Assembly: GCF_014596475.1 (NCBI RefSeq)
Contig: NZ_MECJ01000025.1
Location: 62,001-126,000, forward strand
DNA: 64,000 bases
DNA from: Streptomyces sp. CBMA152
GTDB taxonomy: Bacteria; Actinomycetota; Actinomycetes; Streptomycetales; Streptomycetaceae
Direction of reading: 5' to 3'
Below the pieces are notes generated by a model, which had not been told where the DNA came from, did no database searches, and was given only the letters and a program-made list of their open reading frames with translations. Of this stretch, positions 1 through 7,566 are shown one piece after another (position 1 is the stretch's first letter; each line of letters opens with the position of its first letter). The position numbers and the translations under genes were made by a program.

Positions 1-2
1 TG

Positions 3-488
3 GAGCAGTTGGAGACCGGCTCGTTCTCGGTCAGCCCCGAGCTGGGCAAGCACGGCCGGGGCGAGCGGGTCCGCGCGTACCAGGGGCAGGTGCGGCTGAC
101 CGCCGAGCTCGGCGACTTCACCGCGCTCGGCGAACTCGCCTCGCGCCTGGCCACCTTGGAGCTGACCCGCGTCGACGGCCCCTGGTGGGGCCTGCGCCCC
201 GCCTCCCCCGCGTACGCGAAGGCGCGCCGCCGGGCCGTCGAGCAGGCCGTGGAACGCGCCCGCGAGTACGCGGCGGCGCTGGGCAGCGACCTGGTGGCCC
301 TGCTCGAACTCGCCGACGAGGGCGCCGAGGACGCGCGGCCCTATGCGGCGCCCGCGCCGGGGATGATGCGGTCGGCGTACGGGGCCGGCGCGCCGGAGGG
401 CATCCCGCCGCTCGACCTGGAGCCGCAGCGCCAGACCGTACGCGCCGCCGTACTCGCCCGCTTCACGATGTCGCCACCGGCGCTCTGA
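3..488 (+). CDS. SIMPL-domain (DUF541) protein, 5' end cut by window edge
   Basis: The reading frame is already open at base 3 and runs to a TGA at 486-488, so the true start lies to the left of the window. The visible 161 residues have the alternating hydrophobic and charged pattern of a SIMPL/DUF541 C-terminal half: a beta strand, then the helix AYAKARRRAVEQAVERAREYA, then a short strand around LVALLELAD. The last 50 residues are Ala/Pro-rich and low in complexity. Family members are usually periplasmic or cytosolic proteins of unclear role, some linked to oxidative stress. The signal region, if any, is outside the window. The neighbour at 490-1026 is convergent, one base from the stop. The family assignment is from pattern only. 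Confidence 0.6.
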   Translation, partial: EQLETGSFSVSPELGKHGRGERVRAYQGQVRLTAELGDFTALGELASRLATLELTRVDGPWWGLRPASPAYAKARRRAVEQAVERAREYAAALGSDLVALLELADEGAEDARPYAAPAPGMMRSAYGAGAPEGIPPLDLEPQRQTVRAAVLARFTMSPPAL

Positions 489-489
489 G

Positions 490-1026
490 CTACCCCTTGG
501 TGGAGGGGGCGGAGGGCAGCGCGGCGAACAGGTCGAAGTACATCCCGACGGAGATCAGCAGCCCGATCGCGCCGAGGACCAACCCGCCCAGCGCGACCGC
601 CCGCACCCACACGGGCTGCGGGTGGGCGTCGGGGGCGCCGAAGGCCGGGCGGACCAGCACGAACGCGCCGACCAGCAGGGCGAGCAGCGCGAAGCCGCCG
701 TTCACGGCGGCGGTGGTGTGCCAGGAGTCGCCGTAGATCGCCTGAATCTGCGACGCAGCCGAGCCGCCCTGGGCGGTCTTGATCTGCCCGACCAGGGTCT
801 CCCGCTCGGACAGCACCTTGCCCATCCAGGTCCCGCTGAGCGCGACGATCCCGAGGGCGGCGGAAACGACGGCGGCGGCACCGGCGCCGATGCGGGTGGG
901 GGCGGGGGTGGCGTCGGTGGGCGGTACGTCGTCGCCGAGCGAGTCGTCGTGCTCTTCGATTTCCTCGACGTCTACGTCGACGTCGGTCTCGTTGTCGGTC
1001 TTGGTGTCGGAGGGGGTGGCGTTCAT
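490..1026 (-). CDS. Small integral membrane protein with acidic N-terminus
   Basis: A 178-residue protein of unknown function. The first ~45 residues are strongly acidic (repeated Asp/Glu such as DVDVDVEEIEEHDD) and probably cytosolic. At least three hydrophobic segments follow: about 48-66 (GAGAAAVVSAALGIVALSG), 107-125 (GGFALLALLVGAFVLV) and 141-162 (AVALGGLVLGAIGLLISVG). A Gln/Ala-rich loop between the first two would face outside. The start is ATG at 1026. The gene is convergent with the SIMPL gene and almost touches it. No enzyme motif is visible and I do not recognise a named family; similar proteins are common hypothetical genes in Streptomyces. Confidence 0.75.
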   Translation of the reverse strand: MNATPSDTKTDNETDVDVDVEEIEEHDDSLGDDVPPTDATPAPTRIGAGAAAVVSAALGIVALSGTWMGKVLSERETLVGQIKTAQGGSAASQIQAIYGDSWHTTAAVNGGFALLALLVGAFVLVRPAFGAPDAHPQPVWVRAVALGGLVLGAIGLLISVGMYFDLFAALPSAPSTKG

Positions 1027-1072
1027 GCGCCCGACGCTAGGTGCCGTTTCTGAGAGAGCCCTTAACGATGAC

Positions 1073-1145
1073 CTACAGGGGCGCGGGGCTGTGACATTTG
1101 CGGCTCCGCCGCGTGGGCGCGACCAGCCCCCACCGGCCCGCAGCT
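1073..1145. repeat. Dispersed inverted-repeat family, copy A
   Basis: This gene-free segment carries the block GGGCGCGGGG, then a variable centre (CTGTGACATTTGCGGCTCC) and the arm GCGACCAGCCCCCACC-GGCCCGCAGC. The same arm is found at 18461-18486 and, reverse-complemented, at 20967-20983. The variable centre recurs reverse-complemented at 32842-32905. It lies upstream of the membrane protein start (1026) and just after the acetyltransferase stop (1170). That position downstream of a gene fits a terminator or REP-like element. Confidence 0.7.
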
Positions 1146-1169
1146 GTCACACGAACCTCGGCGAAGCGA

Positions 1170-1721
1170 TCAGCGAGCCGCCCGCCACTCAGGGGCCAGC
1201 ACGGACCACACCTCCGTGTCCTGCCGCACACCCCGATGAGGATGGTTGTCCCGCAACACCCCATCCCGCACCATGCCAAGCCGCTTCGCAACATTGATGC
1301 TGGGAATGTTGCCGGACGCGACACGCCACTCCACGCGATGGATCCCGCGCTGATCCATCGCCCAGTCGATCAGCACCCGAATCGCCCGGGTCACAAGCCC
1401 ACGCCCGGCCCCCGCCGACTCCAGCCAGCACCCCGCCTCGGCCACGCCGAGCTTCACGTCGAACGTGCGGAAAAGCACGCCGCCGACCAGCGTGCCGTCG
1501 AGCCAGATCCCGTACAGCCGCCCCTCGTCCGCCGCGGTCTTGTCCGCGTACGCCTGGAGGAAGGCGCGCGAGGAGTCGAGGTCCTTGCACACCTCGGCCA
1601 GCGAGATGAACTGCCCGATGAACTCGCGCCCCCGGTCCATATGGGCCAGGAACTCCTCGGTGTGGTGCGGCTCCAGCGGCCGCAGCTCGGCACCGTCGTC
1701 ACCCAGCGATATCGCGAACAT
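1170..1721 (-). CDS. GNAT family (RimJ/RimL-like) N-acetyltransferase
   Basis: A 183-residue single-domain acetyltransferase. It has the RimL-like layout: N-terminal LRPLEPHHTEEFLAHMDR, a central beta strand GRLYGIWLDGTLVGGVLF, the acetyl-CoA loop region AGRGLVTRAIRVLIDWA, and the late motif RVEWRVASGNIPSINVAKRLG with conserved Asn-x-x-Ser, typical of RimL and spermidine/ribosomal-protein acetyltransferases. The expected reaction is acetyl-CoA-dependent N-acetylation of a protein N-terminus or small amine; the substrate cannot be told. ATG at 1721 is chosen because GAGGG lies 5 nt before it, but an in-frame GTG at 1733 is possible. It starts 32 nt after the MMPL gene on the same strand, so co-transcription is likely. 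Confidence 0.88.
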   Translation of the reverse strand: MFAISLGDDGAELRPLEPHHTEEFLAHMDRGREFIGQFISLAEVCKDLDSSRAFLQAYADKTAADEGRLYGIWLDGTLVGGVLFRTFDVKLGVAEAGCWLESAGAGRGLVTRAIRVLIDWAMDQRGIHRVEWRVASGNIPSINVAKRLGMVRDGVLRDNHPHRGVRQDTEVWSVLAPEWRAAR

Positions 1722-1753
1722 CCCGTCCCTCACGTCCCAAAAACCCAACCGGT

Positions 1754-3976
1754 CTACGAGCCCACGAGCTCGTCCACCGGTTCGTCGACCGGCTCGCTCG
1801 TGCGCTGCACGGAGATCGTCGCACGGCGGCACTCGGGCGGTTCGATGCTGATCCTCGGCAGCCGTCTGTCCAGCCAGGCGGGCAGCCACCAGTTGGCGCC
1901 GCCGAGCATGTGCATGAGGGCCGGTACGAGCAGGGTGCGCAGGACGAACGCGTCGAGGGCGACGGCGGCCGCCAGTGCTATGCCGAACATCGCGATCACC
2001 CGTTCCCCGCTGAGCACGAACGCGAGGAAGACCGAAATCATGATCACGGCCGCGGAGTTGATCACGCGGCTGGTCTCGGCGTGGCCGACCCGGACGGCCC
2101 GCCGGTTGTCGCGCGTCTCCAGCCACTCCTCGTACATCCGACTCACCAGGAACACCTGGTAGTCCATCGAGAGCCCGAAGAGTACCGAGACCATGATCAC
2201 GGGGAGGAACGGCTCGATCGGGCCGGAGCGGCCCAGGCCCAACAGCTCGCTCCCCCAGCCCCACTGGAAGATCGCGACGACGATGCCGAACGCGGACGCC
2301 ACCGCCGCCACGTTCATCGCGGCGGCCTTCAGCGGGATGCCGATCGAGCGGAAGGCGAGGAGCAGCAGGATGCAGCCGAGGGTGATCACCACGCCGATGA
2401 AGAGCGGCAGTTTGCCGATGATCACGCCTGCGAAGTCGTCGTAGCTCGCGGTGACACCGCCGACGTACACATCGAGCGAGGTGCCCTTCTCGGCCTTCGG
2501 CAGCACCTCGTGGCGCAGCCGGTCGACGAGCGCGCTGGTCTGCTGGGACTGCGGCGCCGAGTCCGGCACCACGGTGAGGACGGCGACCTCGCCGCTGGCG
2601 TTGTACGTCACCGGCCCGACCGAGGCGACGCCGGAGGTGTGCCGCAGCAGCTGCGGCAGCTGATCCATCGCGATGCGGTCGTCGGCGCCGTCCAGCTTCG
2701 CGGCCAGCGTCAGCGGTCCGTTGACGCCGGGCCCGAAGCCGTCGGCGAGCAGGTCGTAGGCGACGCGGGTGGTCGACTTGGCGGGGTTGTTGCCCTGGTC
2801 GGAGGTGCCGAGGTGGAGCGAGAGCGTGGGCAGCGCGAGTGCCAGCATCACCACGGCGGCCAGGCCCCCGAGGAGTTTGGGGTGCCGCTCGACGAACGCC
2901 GACCAGCGCGCCGCGAACCCGGTGGGCAGCTCCGGCTCGGGCCCGTGCTCGCTCAGTCTGCGCCGTTCGCGGCGGCTGAGCGCGCGCGTTCCGATGAGCG
3001 AGAGCAGCGCGGGCAGCAGGGTGACGGACGCGGCGACGGTGAGGACGACGGTCAGCGAGGCCGCGATGGCGACGCCGTTGAGGAAGCCGAGCCGCAGGAT
3101 GAGCATCCCGAGCAGCGCGATGCAGACCGTCGCACCCGCGAACACCACGGCCCGCCCGGTCGTCGCCACGGCCCGGGTCGCGGCCTCGTCGACGGTGAGT
3201 CCCTGGCGCAGTCCGCGCCGGTGCCGGGTGACGATGAACAGCGCGTAGTCGATGCCGACACCGAGCCCGATGAGCAGGCCGAGCATGGGCGCGAAGTCGG
3301 CGACGGCCATGGCGTGGCCGAGCAGCCCTATGCCCGCGTACGCGGTGCCGACCGAGATCACGGCGGTGACGATGGGCAGGGTGCTGGCGGCGAGCGAGCC
3401 GAAGGCGAGGAAGAGGACGACGGCCGCGACGACCACGCCGACGATCTCGCTGAGGTGCGCGGAGGTGGTCTCGGTGAGGGCCGCCGCGCTGCCGCCGACG
3501 GCGACGTCGAGGCCGGGCGCGGAGGCGGCCCGCGCGGTCTCGACGAAGGCCTGGGCCTGTGCCTTGGGGAGGGTTTCGGCGGTCCGGTCGAAGGTGACCG
3601 AGGCGTACGCGGTGTGCCCGTCGCGGCTGATCTGCGCGCCGCCGTCCCGTCCGTACGGGCCGGTCACCTGCGCCACACCGGGCAGCTTGGCCACCTTGTC
3701 GAGCGTCTTGGCGATGCGCTGCTCGATGTCGGGGGCGCGCACGGTGCCGTGGTCGGTGTGCCAGACAACGGTGTCGGTGTCGCCGCCCCGGCCGCCGTGG
3801 AATCCGGCGTCGAGCAGGGCGGTGGCGCGGCCGGACTCGGTCCCGGGGACTTCGTAGTCGTTGGAGTACGCGGAGCCCGCTGCGGCGGAGGCGGCCGTGG
3901 CGCCGCCGAACGCGAGGAGCCAGAGCAGGACGGCGACGAGGCGGTGCCTGATGCACCACCGTGCGATGGCTGCCAA
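1754..3976 (-). CDS. MMPL/RND-superfamily membrane exporter
   Basis: A protein of about 740 residues with the MMPL layout: one N-terminal membrane helix (LVAVLLWLLAFGGA), a large extracytoplasmic domain, five clustered helices, then the same arrangement again. Signature stretches include GLLIGLGVGIDYALFIV in the first half and FGLSMDYQVFLVSRMYEEW in the second, the paired G-x-x-x-D-Y motifs of proton-coupled MMPL transporters. In actinomycetes these export lipids or complex metabolites. The start is set at TTG 3976, with AGGGAG 8 nt upstream and the first helix following. The frame stays open to 4135, but the extra residues look non-coding. It is followed at 32 nt by the GNAT gene. The substrate is unknown. 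Confidence 0.92.
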   Translation of the reverse strand: MAAIARWCIRHRLVAVLLWLLAFGGATAASAAAGSAYSNDYEVPGTESGRATALLDAGFHGGRGGDTDTVVWHTDHGTVRAPDIEQRIAKTLDKVAKLPGVAQVTGPYGRDGGAQISRDGHTAYASVTFDRTAETLPKAQAQAFVETARAASAPGLDVAVGGSAAALTETTSAHLSEIVGVVVAAVVLFLAFGSLAASTLPIVTAVISVGTAYAGIGLLGHAMAVADFAPMLGLLIGLGVGIDYALFIVTRHRRGLRQGLTVDEAATRAVATTGRAVVFAGATVCIALLGMLILRLGFLNGVAIAASLTVVLTVAASVTLLPALLSLIGTRALSRRERRRLSEHGPEPELPTGFAARWSAFVERHPKLLGGLAAVVMLALALPTLSLHLGTSDQGNNPAKSTTRVAYDLLADGFGPGVNGPLTLAAKLDGADDRIAMDQLPQLLRHTSGVASVGPVTYNASGEVAVLTVVPDSAPQSQQTSALVDRLRHEVLPKAEKGTSLDVYVGGVTASYDDFAGVIIGKLPLFIGVVITLGCILLLLAFRSIGIPLKAAAMNVAAVASAFGIVVAIFQWGWGSELLGLGRSGPIEPFLPVIMVSVLFGLSMDYQVFLVSRMYEEWLETRDNRRAVRVGHAETSRVINSAAVIMISVFLAFVLSGERVIAMFGIALAAAVALDAFVLRTLLVPALMHMLGGANWWLPAWLDRRLPRISIEPPECRRATISVQRTSEPVDEPVDELVGS

Positions 3977-4186
3977 CGAATGTGCTCCCTGGATGGTTCG
4001 TGGATCTTTGCCCGGGAACAGCCGGTACGGGAGCAGACGATACGATATTGAACAGCCCGCAAAGAACGCATGACCTACGCGCTGCCACTGTGACAGCGAA
4101 TAGTGATCGTTTGCCCGTTTCGTGGGCTTACTCACAGGGAAGCGCGCGCGAGGGCCATACCGGCCCCATGTGTCACTTGCGCGAGG

Positions 4187-4681
4187 TCACTTGCGGCGCG
4201 TGCAGGTGACGAGCAGATCCTCCGAGCCGTCGCCCCGGAACGCCAGGGTGAGCGCGCCCTTCTTGTACCCGGCCTCGACGGCCGTGCCGACGCTCGACCA
4301 GCCGCCCGACAGCGTCAGCAGCTCGGAGAACGAGCGGGACACCTTCTCCGGCATGCTCGACACCCTGAAGGCCTCCTGCTCCTCGGCCTCCGCGTCGGCG
4401 GTGGGCGTGTCCGCGCTCACCGAGAGCACCGCGCCGTCGAGCACCCACTGCCCGGACAGTCCACCCCATTGAGTGACAGACCAGTGCCCGTCGGGGGTGA
4501 CGCTGAGGACGCCCTCATGGTCCCGGTTCGAGCGGTAGACCCAGTCGCCCTTCACGAACGCCTTCAGCGCCTGCTTCCGGGGGCCCTCCACGGCTCCCGC
4601 ACCTGTGCAGGCCGACACGGCTGCCGACACCGTCCCCAGCGCCAGATACCGCAGCGCCGTACGGCGCCCGAGCACTCTCAC
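4187..4681 (-). CDS. Putative lipoprotein with Tat-like signal
   Basis: About 164 residues. The N-terminus reads VRVLGRRTALRYLALG followed by a hydrophobic run and a lipobox-like S-A-C-T, so export and lipid attachment at the Cys are likely. The Arg-Arg pair hints at Tat, but the motif is not perfect. The mature part has a Trp- and Ser-rich beta pattern (GDWVYRSNRDHEGVLSVTPDGHW, written here only to show alternation) and ends RGDGSEDLLVTCTRRK. It resembles small lipocalin-like lipoproteins, but I cannot name a family. The start is uncertain: GTG at 4681 or GTG at 4699. The next upstream gene on this strand, TetR, ends at 4716. Confidence 0.65.
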   Translation of the reverse strand: MRVLGRRTALRYLALGTVSAAVSACTGAGAVEGPRKQALKAFVKGDWVYRSNRDHEGVLSVTPDGHWSVTQWGGLSGQWVLDGAVLSVSADTPTADAEAEEQEAFRVSSMPEKVSRSFSELLTLSGGWSSVGTAVEAGYKKGALTLAFRGDGSEDLLVTCTRRK

Positions 4682-4715
4682 CGCTTCTCGCCCGTCCACG
4701 CTCGGCACCCTATAG

Positions 4716-5330
4716 TCACGGCGCCAGCGCCCGGGCCAGCCGCACCGCCCCCTCCCGCACCCGCTTCTCGCCCAACTCGGCCAGCGCGGCGGTGACATGC
4801 TCGGCCCCCAGCGGGGCCAGCAGCGCGTGCGCCGTGTACGCCGGGTCCGGGGTGCCGGACAGCAGGATCGACAGGTGCTGGTGCCAGAAGCGGTAGGCGC
4901 CGATGCGGTAGCGCGCTCCCGGTGAGGCGTTCTCGGACATCCGGCCGAGCTCCAGGTGGTCGAGGAGGTAGTCCACGTACGCCTCCACGAAGGCGACCAG
5001 CCGCTCCCCCGCCTCGGCCCCCGGGCCCAGCGGCGGAGGGCCCGAGATGATCGCCTCCTGGAGCTCCTTCTCGCGCGCGTCGAGCAGCGCGGTCGCGAGC
5101 CCGGCCTTGTCGCCGAAGCGGCGGAAGAGCGTGCCCTTGCCCACGCCGGCGGCCGCCGCGATCTGGTCCATCGAGACCGCCGTCACCCCGTGCTCGGCGA
5201 AGAGCCGCGCCGCCGCGTCGAGTACGGCCGCGCGGTTGCGGGCCGCGTCGGCGCGCTCCTTGGGCGGCCGGGTGCGCAGCAGCTCAAGCGGGGTAGCAGA
5301 AACGGACTGCGGTCCGGTACTGTCGTTCAT
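4716..5330 (-). CDS. TetR-family transcriptional regulator
   Basis: A 204-residue one-component repressor. The helix-turn-helix sits at about residues 33-79: RAAVLDAAARLFAEHG, VSMDQIAAAAGVGKGTLFRRFGDK, then LATALLDAREKEL. The ligand domain is less conserved. ATG at 5330 is divergent from the rhodanese start at 5370, leaving only 39 nt between them. That gap holds a perfect palindrome, and a second copy of the same half-sites lies inside this gene's codons 5-9 (see the operator entries). Autorepression together with control of the rhodanese gene is the natural reading. The -10-like TATAGT on this strand would place the start site within a few nt of the ATG, suggesting a nearly leaderless mRNA. 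Confidence 0.93.
   Translation of the reverse strand: MNDSTGPQSVSATPLELLRTRPPKERADAARNRAAVLDAAARLFAEHGVTAVSMDQIAAAAGVGKGTLFRRFGDKAGLATALLDAREKELQEAIISGPPPLGPGAEAGERLVAFVEAYVDYLLDHLELGRMSENASPGARYRIGAYRFWHQHLSILLSGTPDPAYTAHALLAPLGAEHVTAALAELGEKRVREGAVRLARALAP
5303..5316. promoter_or_regulatory. Candidate TetR operator O2 (inside the regulator's codons 5-9)
   Basis: CGGAC-TGCG-GTCCG. The half-sites are identical to those of the intergenic palindrome at 5337-5350, in the same orientation and offset by 34 bp (about three helical turns). Two copies of one spaced palindrome this close together are unlikely to be chance and suggest cooperative binding. Confidence 0.55.
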
Positions 5331-5336
5331 CACAAG

Positions 5337-5350
5337 CGGACTATAGTCCG
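5337..5350. promoter_or_regulatory. Candidate TetR operator O1 overlapping divergent -10 elements
   Basis: CGGACTATAGTCCG is a perfect 14-bp palindrome between the divergent regulator (start 5330) and rhodanese gene (start 5370). Its core reads TATAGT on both strands, a good -10 hexamer in either direction. A bound repressor would therefore block both promoters. Neither strand has a convincing TTGAC-type -35 at 17 bp; the minus strand offers GGACAC. Confidence 0.65.
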
Positions 5351-5369
5351 GAACCCTGGAGGGTGTCCC

Positions 5370-5696
5370 ATGACCGCGCTCATTTCCCGTGACGACCTCA
5401 AGGCGGCGATCGACGCCGGCACGGTGACCGTCGTCGACGCGCTCGGCGGCGAGTACTACGCGAAGCAGCATCTGCCCGGCGCCATCGCGCTGGTCCGGGC
5501 GGACGTCGACGCGCACGCGCCGGCCCTGCTGCCCGACCGCGACGCCGCGATCGTCACCTACTGCTCCAACCCCGCCTGCCCCAACAGCGGCCAGGTCGCC
5601 GACCGCCTCACCGCGCTCGGCTACACGAACGTACGCAAGTACAAGGAAGGCATAGAGGACTGGACGGACGCGGGTCTGCCCACCGAGTCCGCCTGA
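5370..5696 (+). CDS. Single-domain rhodanese (sulfurtransferase)
   Basis: A 108-residue protein with one rhodanese fold: early DAL-GGEYYAKQHLPGAIAL (the substrate-binding D-x-R/H-LPGA pattern), then the active loop TYCSNPACPNS. There the first Cys, about residue 68, would carry the persulfide. The C-terminus VRKYKEGIEDWTDAGLP is the usual end motif. It would transfer sulfane sulfur in the cytosol to an acceptor such as cyanide, thioredoxin or a thiol. GGAGGG lies 7 nt before the ATG. It sits divergently next to the TetR gene across a shared operator, so inducible expression is likely. A strong terminator follows directly. Confidence 0.93.
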   Translation: MTALISRDDLKAAIDAGTVTVVDALGGEYYAKQHLPGAIALVRADVDAHAPALLPDRDAAIVTYCSNPACPNSGQVADRLTALGYTNVRKYKEGIEDWTDAGLPTESA

Positions 5697-5716
5697 TCAC
5701 CTGAAGGTCCTTCGGA

Positions 5717-5764
5717 TACGACTCGGCCCCGCCGCATCAGGTGATGCGGCGGGGCCGAGTCGTA
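5717..5764. terminator. Bidirectional terminator between rhodanese and gatB
   Basis: A perfect 23-bp inverted repeat centred at 5740.5. The left arm starts TACGACTCGGCCCCGCCGC and the right arm mirrors it, leaving a loop of about 2-4 nt. It lies between the convergent stops at 5696 and 5799. No U-tract is needed in high-GC actinomycetes. Confidence 0.88.
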
Positions 5765-5798
5765 CACGTACTACGTACGTAAGGGCTTCGGCTGAGGA

Positions 5799-7310
5799 TC
5801 AGCCCTCGCTGACGCCCAGCTTCTCCAGGATGAGCTCCTTGACGCGGGCCGCGTCCGCCTGGCCGCGCGTGGTCTTCATGACCGCGCCGACCAGCGCGCC
5901 GACGGCCTGCACCTTGCCGCCGCGGATCTTGTCCGCGATGGCCGCGTTGCCCGCGATGGCCTCGTCCACGGCCGCGCCCAGCGCGCCCTCGTCCGAGACG
6001 ACCTTCAGACCGCGCTTCTCGACGACCGCGTCCGGGTCGCCCTCGCCCGCGAGGACGCCCTCGATGACCTGGCGCGCCAGCTTGTCGTTGAGGTCGCCGG
6101 AGGCCACCAGGGCCGCGATGCGAGCGACCTGCGCCGGGGTGACGGGCAGCTCGTCGAGGGCGACGCCCTGCTCGTTGGCGTTACGGGCCAGCTCGCCCAT
6201 CCACCACTTGCGCGCGGCGGCGGAGTCCGCGCCCGCCTCGATGGTGGCGACGATCGGGTCGACCGCGCCCGCGTTGAGGATCGACTGCATGTCGAACTCG
6301 GAGACGCCCCACTCCTCGCGCAGCCGGTTGCGGCGCACGCGCGGCAGCTCGGGCAACCCCTTGCGCAGCTCTTCGACCCACTCGCGGGCCGGGGCGACGG
6401 GGACGAGGTCGGGCTCCGGGAAGTACCGGTAGTCCTCGGCGTTGTCCTTGATGCGGCCCGAGGTGGTGGAGCCGTCCTCCTCGTGGAAGTGACGGGTCTC
6501 CTGGATGATCGTCCCGCCCGAGTTCAGCACCGCGGCGTGGCGCTGGATCTCGAAGCGGGCCGCGCGCTCGACCGAACGCAGCGAGTTGACGTTCTTCGTC
6601 TCGCTGCGGGTGCCGAACTTCTCGGTCCCGTTGGGCCGCAGCGACAGGTTCACGTCGCAGCGCATCTGGCCCTTGTCCATCCGGGCCTCGGAGACGCCGA
6701 GCGCCTTGATGAGCTCGCGCAGCTCGGCGACGTACGCCTTGGCGACCTCCGGGGCCCGCTCGCCCGCGCCCTCGATCGGCTTGGTGACGATCTCGATGAG
6801 CGGGATGCCGGCCCGGTTGTAGTCCAGGAGGGAGTGCGAGGCGCCGTGGATACGGCCCGTCGCGCCGCCGACGTGCGTCGACTTGCCGGTGTCCTCCTCC
6901 ATGTGGGCGCGCTCGATCTCCACACGGAAGATCTCGCCGTCCTCCAGCTGGACGTCCAGATAGCCGTTGAAGGCGATCGGCTCGTCGTACTGCGAGGTCT
7001 GGAAGTTCTTCGGCATGTCCGGATAGAAGTAGTTCTTCCGGGCGAAGCGGCACCACTCGGCGATCTCGCAGTTCAGCGCGAGGCCGATCTTGACGGCCGA
7101 CTCGACGCCGATCGCGTTGACGACCGGGAGCGAGCCGGGCAGGCCGAGGCAGGTGGGGCAGGTCTGCGAGTTGGGCTCGGCGCCCAGCTCGGTCGAGCAG
7201 CCGCAGAACATCTTGGTCTTCGTGCCGAGCTCGACATGGACCTCCAGGCCCATGACGGGGTCGTACGACGCGAGGGCGTCCTCGTACGAGACCAGATCAG
7301 TGACAGTCAC
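5799..7310 (-). CDS. gatB: Asp-tRNA(Asn)/Glu-tRNA(Gln) amidotransferase subunit B
   Basis: 503 residues, the normal length for GatB. Near the N-terminus is YDPVMGLEVHVELGTKTKMFCGC with the zinc-binding Cys pairs CGC and CPTCLGLPGSLP, followed by the kinase-like cradle motif RKNYFYPDMPKNFQTSQYD and the YRYFPEPDLVP motif. The C-terminal Yqey-like tail, about 355-503, binds tRNA. GatB phosphorylates the side chain of misacylated Asp/Glu-tRNA and receives ammonia from GatA. It is the last gene of the gatC-gatA-small ORF-gatB run, 16 nt after the 79-aa gene. The stop is followed by the terminator at 5717-5764. Confidence 0.98.
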   Translation of the reverse strand: MTVTDLVSYEDALASYDPVMGLEVHVELGTKTKMFCGCSTELGAEPNSQTCPTCLGLPGSLPVVNAIGVESAVKIGLALNCEIAEWCRFARKNYFYPDMPKNFQTSQYDEPIAFNGYLDVQLEDGEIFRVEIERAHMEEDTGKSTHVGGATGRIHGASHSLLDYNRAGIPLIEIVTKPIEGAGERAPEVAKAYVAELRELIKALGVSEARMDKGQMRCDVNLSLRPNGTEKFGTRSETKNVNSLRSVERAARFEIQRHAAVLNSGGTIIQETRHFHEEDGSTTSGRIKDNAEDYRYFPEPDLVPVAPAREWVEELRKGLPELPRVRRNRLREEWGVSEFDMQSILNAGAVDPIVATIEAGADSAAARKWWMGELARNANEQGVALDELPVTPAQVARIAALVASGDLNDKLARQVIEGVLAGEGDPDAVVEKRGLKVVSDEGALGAAVDEAIAGNAAIADKIRGGKVQAVGALVGAVMKTTRGQADAARVKELILEKLGVSEG

Positions 7311-7326
7311 GGTGAAACTTTCCCTC

Positions 7327-7566
7327 TCAGCCCAGCAGGACGTCGTCGTCGCCCAGGCGCTTCAGCTCGCGGTAGAGCAGAGCGATGCCGGTGGCGATGG
7401 CGGCGGCGGAGACGACGGCGTCGAGCAGCTTCAGCGTGTCCTGCTCGGTGCGGGCCTTCTTGGCCTGCTTGATCACGCTGATGGCGCCGAACGCGGTGGT
7501 GCCGATGGACAGGTACGTACCGGCCTTCGACTTCTTGAAGCCCTTGGCCTTGGTCAGTGCGCTCAC
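7327..7566 (-). CDS. 79-aa membrane protein embedded in the gat operon
   Basis: A small gene between gatA and gatB. Its GTG start (7566-7564) shares GTGA with the gatA stop, so translation is coupled. The protein starts basic (ALTKAKGFKKSKAG), has a moderately hydrophobic stretch at about 17-31 (YLSIGTTAFGAISVI), a charged helix KQAKKARTEQDTLKLLD, a clearer membrane segment at 51-66 (AVVSAAAIATGIALLY), and an acidic tail GDDDVLLG. I know no function for it. From memory, S. coelicolor has a small gene in the same place, so it is probably a conserved Streptomyces feature and not a chance frame. It might tether or tune the amidotransferase; nothing in the sequence proves this. Confidence 0.8.
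   Translation of the reverse strand: MSALTKAKGFKKSKAGTYLSIGTTAFGAISVIKQAKKARTEQDTLKLLDAVVSAAAIATGIALLYRELKRLGDDDVLLG

Noticed and set aside
1910..4051. Plus-strand open frame of 713 codons across the MMPL gene
   Set aside because: Antisense shadow of a well-supported transporter; composition is Arg/Asp/Glu/Gly-rich and no motif is present.
1754..4088. The upstream part of the long frame that ends in the GNAT gene (1170-4088)
   Set aside because: Only the last ~183 codons are the acetyltransferase; the rest is an Arg/Pro-rich shadow of the MMPL gene.
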